NCBI GenBank assembly: GCA_001655205.1
Contig: LPNZ01008619.1
Coordinates: forward strand, 1-25,522
DNA length: 25,522 nucleotides
From: Lenisia limosa
Taxonomy: Eukaryota; Breviatea
Reading direction: 5' to 3'
Under the pieces are notes generated by a model. The model was not told the origin of the DNA. It ran no database searches and saw only the letters and a list, made by a program, of their open reading frames with translations. The translations under genes were made by a program, and so were the position numbers. Of this stretch, positions 16,301 to 21,568 are shown in pieces. Numbering within the stretch: the first letter of the stretch is position 1; every line of letters starts with the position of its first letter.

Positions 16301-18565
16301 ACTTCGCGCCATTCAGCGGGTTTGATGGTAATGAAGGCAATAACCACTTGCTCAAACGGATCGCAGAATGTGGACGTGCCCTAAAGAAAGTTATCTGATG
16401 TGCTTCTATCCTTGAATATTGGGGGGGTATCATGGTTAAGAATGTCTTACATCAGTAGGTGAAATCATTAAAACAGAATGAACAACCCAGCTGTATCGAA
16501 CCTCAGCCATTTTTTTGACAGCAATTGGCGGAAGAATGTTGCGAATAATCTTAGTAGCGTGATTGTTTTGCTCCTTTACCTGGGGGGAGGAGTAAATGGA
16601 AGTTAATTTTTGATGATACACAAAATCAACTCTTAGGTAAACATGGGATATCTTAACACATGAGACAACTCAAAACCCCTTCCCCTCACAAAGGCTCTAC
16701 TTGCACCCCTTCCCCCACAAAGGCTCTACTTGCAGCATTCTGGAATTGCGCTCTGGACATGGCTTTTCGGAAGGCATGGGCAACAAGCATCATTACGCCG
16801 CACTATGTAGTAATCAAAACTAATCACTCAATACCAAGGTCGTTATGAGACATCCTCAATAACCTAAGTACCGGGTTTATATCTATTCTTATTGCCAGTT
16901 CTCTTCAAAAAGCGAAGATTAATGCCATTTCGATTTAGTCATCATTGTTTTTAAACCTGTCCTTGCTTACGGCCAAGACGATTCTGACAAAGGAAACAGC
17001 ATGGGAGTCGGCAAAAATGGTTGCAAAGAGGATGTACGAAGATGACACACCCTGTTTTGTCAGGTTTGAAAGGGTCAAGCTGATAAAAAATGATAAAAAT
17101 GAGTATTATCTCAACAAAAAATAAAACCTCACAATTGAAAGGGTCCAACTGTAGTTCTGCGAAATCCCTCCTGAATGTATGAGAAATGATCATACTGACA
17201 GGATACCTATTTAGGCTTTAAAGCTGTATGGCGCACTGACCTTGTGTGACAGCAATCAAATGCAGCAATCTGATGAGAGACAGTACAAGGCGGTTGCCGG
17301 TTGTGACCAGTCCGCTGGTTTGCGCCCAAAGAAGCACTATCAAAAACTGCGGGGTGGAGGGGGAGTAAAACCTGCCTTGTCCTTTGGAATCAACAACACA
17401 CGGATACAACAATCATTCTCACTGTTCTCAATATTAATGTGGATTGAATCATAATCATACCATATCCTATAAAATGTCAAAATCTATCACAATGTTGTAC
17501 TTCCAACGAGAAAGGAAACAAAACACAATGTTTCAAGTAACTCACCTGGATCACCCAAAAGAGGAACAGAAAGAGGTCATTTGTGGGGGTCACTCGAAGG
17601 TACGCCACCTTTTGAGAGTAACACCAGTATTTACAGGTCAAAATAGAATAATGCACTGAATTGAAACACAAATCAAATCAATCACACTATTCACAAAGCA
17701 ATAGAATCGAAAGAGGAGTGGCCCACTTTGAGCATCGGACGCGAGAGTCCCGCCGCCGCCATGCAGATGACTACCGATATGAAGTGCCCCTATCAAAGGG
17801 CATGACATAATGTAATAATAATCAAGCTGAATCATTATTCCTCAATTGCTCCAACCATATAGTCTTCAAGATTCAACCCACTCACAACATCCGTGTACTC
17901 CCTTTCCGTGAAAACCGCCTCAAGCACGGCCACGGCAAGCCAAATCACTGCCAGAGCCGTGACTGACCAGCGCATTTCGCGCACTCGCCATAGTCGACGG
18001 ATGTTTGGAGGGGGTGGTGGAGTGTTTTCAATGATCTTCTTCCACCTTCGTTCCAGCTCTTCCATCGACTGTGTTGAATTGTCCACCATTCTCTTTCGCT
18101 AGAATGTCAGAGATGAAATCAATAAAAAGAGAGATATGTGACCCAATTGAATAACATTTTAGAGACATATATAGGTATCAAAAATAAAACGAATTAGCCC
18201 ATAACACCCGCGTCAATAAGAAGGCAGCATCAAACAACCAAGAGGGGCCACGACTGAATTGACCATAACCAAGTCCAGAAAGCAGCAGGCCATTCCAAGC
18301 AAACCGTTTGCAGCTGTGGAGGAGCGGAGGACTTCTGTGAGTCCTGTCGCAGGAACACTGCAGAGGGCGACGCAACAGAAGCCTGCGAGAAGCCTCGAGG
18401 CCTGGGCATTGTCGGAGTCTGTGCGGGGGAGACCTGGCGACTGTTAGCCTTGCCCATCGCGTCTGAGTAACTCGGAATGCTCCTCCCACTGCCACCACTC
18501 AGCATGCGGCCCTTAGGCATCTGGGCAATGCTGGAGCGCCGCGAGGACGGGGGCCCATGTTGCAT
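4311..18565 (-). CDS. Transmembrane class III nucleotide cyclase with two catalytic domains and a giant tail
   Basis: Class III cyclases make cAMP or cGMP from ATP or GTP, using an active site shared by two cyclase folds. Here about 65 exons join in phase from ATG 18563-18565 to TAG 4311-4313, giving roughly 2,100 residues. Order: Ser/Pro-rich N-terminus (exon 18305-18565), hydrophobic cassette (16719-18098), C1 (14922-16579), linker (13753-14732), six-helix cassette (12614-13549, plus the start of exon 12393-12517), C2 (11009-12517) and disordered tail (4311-10910). That is the animal adenylyl cyclase layout. C1 and C2 have lost complementary catalytic residues, so a C1-C2 heterodimer should form one active site. 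Animal enzymes are plasma-membrane proteins regulated by G proteins; whether that applies here cannot be seen. Uncertain joins are 17727-17886, 10159-10581 and around the gap at 5565-5721. The tail could be a separate gene starting at ATG 10198-10200, but phase continuity favours fusion. Confidence 0.8.
4650..4823 (-). mobile_element. Introner-like element end at a cyclase 3' splice site
   Basis: On the plus strand the intron begins CTAGGGAGTAAAATTGG. On the gene strand it therefore ends CCAATTTTACTCCCTAG, directly before exon 4311-4649. Only the first 30 bp or so match other copies; the rest of the intron is diverged. Confidence 0.5.
5256..5288. mobile_element. Palindromic MITE-like element, half copy
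   Basis: TAGGGCTTCACTTCCGTTCG plus AAAAAGGACTGAA matches one end of the 100-bp element seen at 14769-14869. The other half is absent. It lies in cyclase intron 5159-5294, a few bases from the donor. Confidence 0.65.
5565..5721. other. Assembly gap in the cyclase tail
   Basis: 157 N. Coding sequence (GDTGPEYR) abuts the gap on the left and a possible 18-nt exon at 5734-5751 lies just right of it, so exon structure here is unresolved. Confidence 0.95.
6183..6342 (-). mobile_element. Introner-like element filling a cyclase intron (gapped)
   Basis: The plus strand reads CTGGGGGGAGTAAAATTGG then AAAAATTATGAAACAAAA before the N-run 6222-6303. On the gene strand the intron starts GTAGGA and ends CCAATTTTACTCCCCCCAG before exon 6104-6182. 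The phase is preserved. Confidence 0.7.
6222..6303. other. Assembly gap inside an introner-like element
   Basis: 82 N within intron 6183-6342. Confidence 0.95.
8505..8613 (-). mobile_element. Introner-like element filling a cyclase intron
   Basis: The 109-nt intron starts GTGGGGGG on the gene strand and ends CCAATTTTACTCCCCCCCTAG-like. The plus strand shows GGGAGTAAAATTGGGATAC and CAACAAAATCAACTTT, matching the reference copy at 15898-16070. A G-rich start and C-rich end are both present. Confidence 0.7.
10293..10390. mobile_element. Palindromic MITE-like element, full copy
   Basis: 98 bp with inverted ends TAGGGCTTCACTTCGATCGA and its near-complement TCGTATCGAAGTGAAGCCTA. The interior is AT-rich with ATCGATA motifs. 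It lies in the cyclase intron upstream of exon 10159-10224. No coding capacity. Confidence 0.8.
11009..12517 (-). other. Second cyclase domain (C2), metal ligands retained
   Basis: Exons: 12393-12517, 12216-12314, 11984-12034, 11864-11921, 11657-11746, 11476-11574, 11232-11318, 11009-11166. Motifs: signalling helix [22 protein letters not shown] with the first metal Asp; [29 protein letters not shown] with the second metal Asp and Cys at the base-recognition position; [25 protein letters not shown], with Leu where Asp or Cys is usual; then [17 protein letters not shown], keeping Arg but with Gly at the Asn position and about five extra residues before it. The exon 11232-11318 to 11166 join uses donor GTTTGG in phase 1, the only choice that keeps frame through both motif blocks. 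Exon 11009-11166 could alternatively end at 11021. Confidence 0.8.
12105..12203. mobile_element. Palindromic MITE-like element, full copy
   Basis: 99 bp, left end AGGGATTTACTTCGGTTCG, right end CCGAAGTGAAGCCCTA. It sits in cyclase intron 12035-12215, which interrupts C2. The interior is inverted relative to the copy at 14769. Confidence 0.8.
12614..13549 (-). other. Second membrane cassette of the cyclase
   Basis: Exons: 13484-13549, 13018-13227, 12614-12893, continuing into 12393-12517. Hydrophobic stretches in order are [72 protein letters not shown] and [14 protein letters not shown], which makes six candidate helices. Basic residues ([11 protein letters not shown]) follow the last one as it enters C2. 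Part of exon 12614-12893 (the 60 nt starting GTTGGGG) could be an in-frame intron; I kept it as coding because its frame is open and protein-like. Confidence 0.7.
13285..13466. repeat. 32-bp intronic minisatellite
   Basis: Nearly six head-to-tail copies of a 32-bp unit (AACCATCATAATACTAGGGC core followed by AACTAGTGCTAA). They lie in cyclase intron 13228-13483. The units are nearly identical, with one or two substitutions. Confidence 0.9.
13550..13752 (-). mobile_element. Introner-like element filling a cyclase intron (gapped)
   Basis: The plus strand reads CTGGGGGGGAGTAAAATTGG, then AAAATTTATGAAAAAAAA, CAAATCAACTCTGTTGGCC and an ACACAAGGGTTGATAACAAC-like stretch before the N-run. On the gene strand it ends in a C-tract CAG before exon 13484-13549. 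Confidence 0.75.
13644..13727. other. Assembly gap inside an introner-like element
   Basis: 84 N within intron 13550-13752. Confidence 0.95.
13753..14732 (-). other. C1-to-membrane linker of the cyclase
   Basis: Exons: 14646-14732, 14499-14544, 14378-14449, 14152-14269, 14053-14118, 13869-13938, 13753-13797. It encodes a basic stretch ([18 protein letters not shown]), a Thr/Asn-rich stretch and a strongly acidic Ser/Asp cluster ([16 protein letters not shown]) before the second membrane cassette. The composition suggests a disordered, possibly phosphorylated regulatory linker. No known domain was recognised. Confidence 0.65.
13980..14045. repeat. Short degenerate tandem repeat in an intron
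   Basis: Three copies of a motif containing TTCGGGTTTGCC and CACCTATTT or CTCCTATT. They lie within cyclase intron 13939-14052. Confidence 0.65.
14769..14869. mobile_element. Palindromic MITE-like element, reference copy
   Basis: About 101 bp in cyclase intron 14733-14921, which follows C1. The left end AAGGCTTCACTTCGGTTCGA and the right end AAACCGAAGTGAAACCCT are inverted repeats of about 28 bp with few mismatches. The interior contains TCTCGATAAATCCTCG and ATTGATATTTTACCG. Confidence 0.8.
14985..15079. repeat. Triplicated 3' splice site in C1
   Basis: Three tandem units of 33, 33 and 29 bp (GGGGGTGAGACCAGACC core on the plus strand). On the gene strand each ends CTCACCCCCAG. The innermost gives exon 14922-14998. 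The middle unit is 33 nt upstream and would add 11 residues in frame; the outermost is out of frame. Confidence 0.8.
15898..16070 (-). mobile_element. Introner-like element, intact reference copy
   Basis: Complete intron of 173 nt between exons 16071-16175 and 15790-15897. On the gene strand it starts GTGGGGGGGAGCCC and ends CCAATTTTACC, then a C-tract and CAG. The plus-strand core reads GTAAAATTGG, AAAATTTATGAAAC, CAAAATCAACTCTGTTGG and ACACGAGGGTTATAACAAC. Other copies share this core. Confidence 0.75.
16580..16718 (-). mobile_element. Introner-like element, diverged copy
   Basis: Intron between exon 16719-16802 and exon 16502-16579. The gene strand starts GTGGGGGAAGGGG and ends in a C-tract CAG. 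The plus strand retains GGAGGAGTAAATGG and CAAAATCAACTCTTAGG. Confidence 0.6.
16675..16733. repeat. Tandem duplication of a 5' splice region
   Basis: Two copies (30 and 29 bp) of ACCCCTTCCCC...CACAAAGGCTCTACTTGC. On the gene strand each copy carries the potential donors AAGTAGAG and TTTGTG, at the end of the exon leading into C1. Confidence 0.75.
16719..18565 (-). other. Cyclase N-terminus and first membrane cassette
   Basis: Exons: 18305-18565, 17878-18098, 17727-17770, 17546-17655, 17241-17346, 17128-17156, 17051-17079, 16971-16983 (13 nt), 16719-16802. The first exon is Ser/Pro/Arg-rich ([16 protein letters not shown]) and likely cytosolic. Hydrophobic stretches are [20 protein letters not shown], then [11 protein letters not shown] joined to [11 protein letters not shown], then [14 protein letters not shown], then [16 protein letters not shown] see about four to five helices rather than six, so one exon may be missed or the animal count may not apply. 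The last helix runs into C1 through a basic stretch (FRKAMSRAQ). Exon 17878-18098 could also stop at the GTGAGT donor at 17885, but that breaks phase downstream. Confidence 0.6.
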
Positions 18566-18876
18566 TGCTCAGCGCTGCCTTGGTACGCGAGGAGGGTTCT
18601 ACGTCATTCGCTCTATTCACCCGCTATAATGTTCTGCTATTCATCTACTAGTAAGGTTTTTTCCGTTTTCCAGTTGATAGGAGGGCTGAGCACTATAGCA
18701 CTTGAGGGCGCACAGGGGAAAGTGGAAGATCTTTAAAAAGCTGCCATCCAAGTTGGTTGCTAAGTTTCCCTCCCCTTTATATATTCTTGTCTTCTGATTT
18801 ATTTGTTATATATTAGGATATAAGGATTATAGGTCATATTTAAGAAAAAAAAACAGTGAGTTGGAATTTTGTTGGA
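18566..18876. promoter_or_regulatory. Divergent intergenic region
   Basis: 311 bp between the cyclase start (minus strand) and the lectin start (plus strand), so promoters for both should lie here. There is an AT-rich stretch TTTATATATT at 18776-18785 and an A-run near 18845. No other recognised motif. Either 5' end could move if an upstream exon exists. Confidence 0.4.
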
Positions 18877-21495
18877 ATGTTGATGCTAATCTTGCTGGCA
18901 TGGTTTGATGGAATATAGACTGGTTAAATTGTGTTCGTAAAGGAGTATGAGTTATGAGGTTATGAGTCTGTATATGATATGTAAGGTTCAGTTTGATACG
19001 TGGAATATTCCCGCTTGACCACCAATGTTATCTTGAGCTCTTGTTCACATTTCCTTTTTTCATTAAAAATAGTTGTCTACTTCAAAATAAAGAGGATTAT
19101 CTGGATGATTGATTACAGGCTGTTGTCCTTGGCGTCAGGCCAGCTGATCATCAACACCAGCGGTGACATTTCTGGTGAAGTCTCCTCCCCAGCTGTCACC
19201 ACGTTGGAGCTCCAAATGGCCCTCTCCAAACTGAGGATAAGGTCGGTACCGGTACTGAGGATTGTGGAAAAGTTAAATATTCTTTCCTTTTATGGGGTGC
19301 TTCAACGTACTATGTTTCGGTTTCCTCGCAGTCATCTCTACTATCGATTGTTGTTTCTTACCACTATTGTATGTGGTTTCTTGTTATGAGGGACGTGGTA
19401 TAAAGCATGTACCAAAGACCCTGCCGACTCCACTGCCCTCTTTTTCCATTCGGACATTGTCAGTGTACCCAGCGGCGATTCTATATACCATAAATAGTGT
19501 ATACTATCAGATGATACTAAAATACCTCTGTAGTTGGGACTCAGACCACACACCTCTACTGAACATCACTGGTTTGATTCGCACGCCGGACAGTTACATT
19601 ATGGTAGGTTGATGGAACCGGGTGTTGTTTGACCTTAAAAGGATATTAAGGCAATACAATGGGTTTGTGATACCCTGGTTGAGATATTGTTATCATCTCA
19701 TTTTTTTCCAAAAACATGACAAATACATTTTGGGAATTAACTCTGTTGAATACGGAGTTGTGTAAAAAGAACTTCTCTTCGGTTCTCCATCTCTCCATCT
19801 TTCCTGAAATATGTGGTAGACCGTATGGGCCACCCCCACAGATAGGATTTTTGGGAGTCTGGGTTATGTCATCCGACAGGCTTACGACAATATTAAAATT
19901 CTAGTAAAAATTCACCAGAAAATATGAGAATAGAGCGTCAATTTTAAAATATTTTTCAAATCTTGCTAACCGAACCCAAAATAGAGCAAAATTTGAAAAA
20001 AAAACCCTTCTGTGGGGGTGGCCCATATCAGATGCATATATGTCTACTTTCCTTGCTTTTACCATGGTTCACCCCCCCAGGCCACTCCTGTTGAATATGG
20101 TACTATCCTGACATACGCCCTCAACGGCCTTGTCAATGACACCATACCATTCACCACGAGGCGGTCGGGCCTTTACAATGTCCAGGTGAGTGGGGGTACA
20201 CAATGTACAAGTGGAGATGTGTATGACCCTCTTATGTGAATTTGAAGATGTGAATGAACCTATCCGTTTCCATAACAGTTTGACCCAGGCATGTCTTGGA
20301 GACATCTGTGGACCAAGCTTGTTGGTCAACGGTGTTCACCCGGTGAAAACATGGACCAAAGACCCAGCCGACTCCAATGCTCTCTTTTTCCATTCGGACA
20401 TTGTCAGTTTACCCAGCGGCGATCTCACATTTGAGGTGAGGTGAAGAAATAAAATTTGCATCCTTTTGCTATTAATTCATTCAGACATGGGCGTACGCGT
20501 CATCCTCAGGTTATGCAAATCTTCACTACTTTTCAGCACAGAGTAACGACTATATGTATTCAGCAATATTCCGATGCGTAGCTGGGGAACATGTTGCCAT
20601 TGAATGGAATTCTGGTTGCAATACAGAGTTTTAATCTTTCAGTACAGCGGTCAAGAGAATATCTATACGAATGAGGCAGCCCACACGACAACAGCGTCAT
20701 GCCTCAGTATGTGCTTTGATATCCACACGCGGAAATGAATGTTTTAATTTGTTATTATGATCAACTTAGATGATCAATGGGTACATTACGCACTTGTCAA
20801 TGAAGGTTCCAATGTAGGCTTGTGTTCCTTTACTCTCTTGAGATGTATCTGGTTTCATCTCATACCAATTGATCATTATGGGAGGTTTAACCTCCCATAA
20901 TAATTTATTGACCCCAAATATTATCCGAGCTTATTTTCAATTGCATTTTTTTTTTTGAAGTAACCCCAGGTGTTGGCGTATCGCAACGGCGTTCTACTCA
21001 CCTCATTTTCCACCACCATTGGAAGAGGAGATACTGTGGGCCACTTCAGCATATTTCTTACAGATAATATATGTACGTTTAGTCACATTCTCTAGAAGTT
21101 AATAATCGGGAAGCATGCTGGATCTGTACTCCCCGGTGATGTGTACGACAGCGCTCACCAGTATTTGTCAGGAGATTCCACAACTGGGGTTAGTTGGGAA
21201 GATACTTTTAACCTTAATGATAATTTACCAAGACCAGATCCGAGTTATTGATAAGGCGCTGACCGCGGCTGAAATCAACGAAATCGTTGCTTGTGGCCCA
21301 TTGGATGTTGTGAGGGGGTGATAGTGATTGAATATTATAATGCATTGTAGTCTGATTCATTATCGTCTGATTGTCCAGTAGTTTTGTCTTACACCGCAGA
21401 CCCTCTACCCCGACAACTTGGTTGCAGCCCTGTCCCCCGCAGAAGAATCGTTAACCTCCCATTTCTCTGCTGCCTACTTCACTGTGGTCCTCTAA
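18877..21495 (+). CDS. Secreted LamG/concanavalin A-like protein
   Basis: Twelve exons: 18877-18902, 19119-19241, 19534-19603, 20081-20185, 20289-20435, 20485-20577, 20643-20706, 20770-20813, 20970-21035, 21096-21188, 21238-21309, 21400-21495. They total 999 nt, or 332 residues plus TAA. Exons 1-2 join to a clean signal peptide (MLMLILLAWLLSLASG). The C-terminal part has LamG jelly-roll hallmarks: DQWVHYALVNEGSN, LAYRNGVLLTSF, LIIGKHAGSV and IRVIDKALTAAEI. Such folds typically bind carbohydrate or act in adhesion; the ligand cannot be told from sequence. No C-terminal membrane helix is seen, so it is probably secreted or in the secretory pathway. The start rests on the signal peptide and on phase. 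The paralogue at 21569-25196 confirms ten of the twelve exons. Confidence 0.75.
19401..19479 (+). pseudogene. Decayed copy of a downstream exon inside an intron
   Basis: About 75 bp match the exon segment at roughly 20347-20421 of the same gene with about six mismatches (shared core CTCTTTTTCCATTCGGACAT). It sits in intron 19242-19533 and lacks the homologous exon's end, running into a TAG at 19489-19491. Either a relic of an internal tandem duplication or an unused alternative exon. Confidence 0.7.
19824..20027. mobile_element. Intronic element with perfect 19-bp inverted ends
   Basis: TATGGGCCACCCCCACAGA at 19824-19842 is exactly inverted at 20009-20027. The interior of about 165 bp is AT-rich and non-coding. 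It lies in intron 19604-20080. No clear target duplication was seen. The size and inverted ends fit a MITE-like element, but only one copy is in the window. Confidence 0.6.
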
Positions 21496-21568
21496 TGTCT
21501 CTTGGTTCGGATCTAAATAGCTCAGCACCTCCCCTTTCCATCAATCAGAGTATCAAAACAACAAGACA
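21496..21568. other. Convergent junction between the lectin paralogues
   Basis: Only 73 bp separate the two stop codons, so the 3' UTRs are very short or overlap on opposite strands. No recognised terminator-like or AATAAA signal. Confidence 0.6.

Larger units (their letters stand above)
14922..16579 (-). other. First cyclase domain (C1), metal ligands lost
   Basis: Exons: 16502-16579, 16303-16380, 16071-16175, 15790-15897, 15671-15720, 15499-15605, 15332-15443, 15140-15234, 14922-14998. Order of motifs: signalling helix [15 protein letters not shown]; first strand [10 protein letters not shown], where Thr replaces the first metal Asp; an inserted basic loop ([10 protein letters not shown]); [19 protein letters not shown], where Glu sits at the base-recognition position and His replaces the second metal Asp; [39 protein letters not shown], with the transition-state Asn and Arg present and Lys at the second base-recognition position; and a closing [15 protein letters not shown]. 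Length and motif order fit a complete cyclase fold. By family knowledge it could not catalyse alone, because both Asp ligands are absent. Confidence 0.8.

Noticed and set aside
17241-17346. [17 protein letters not shown] resembling a voltage-sensor S4 helix
   Set aside because: Only one or two Arg at non-regular spacing, and the context is a cyclase membrane cassette with no pore signature.
4311-18565. Alternative genetic code with TAA or TAG as glutamine, as in some diplomonads
   Set aside because: The lectin pair and the cyclase tail end at TAA or TAG at homologous or sensible positions, and every in-frame TAA or TAG elsewhere falls in inferred introns, so the standard code suffices.
19000-19389. 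129-residue open frame on the plus strand
   Set aside because: Only 19119-19241 is supported as exon by paralogy. The rest reads through AT-rich intron and shows no protein-like composition.
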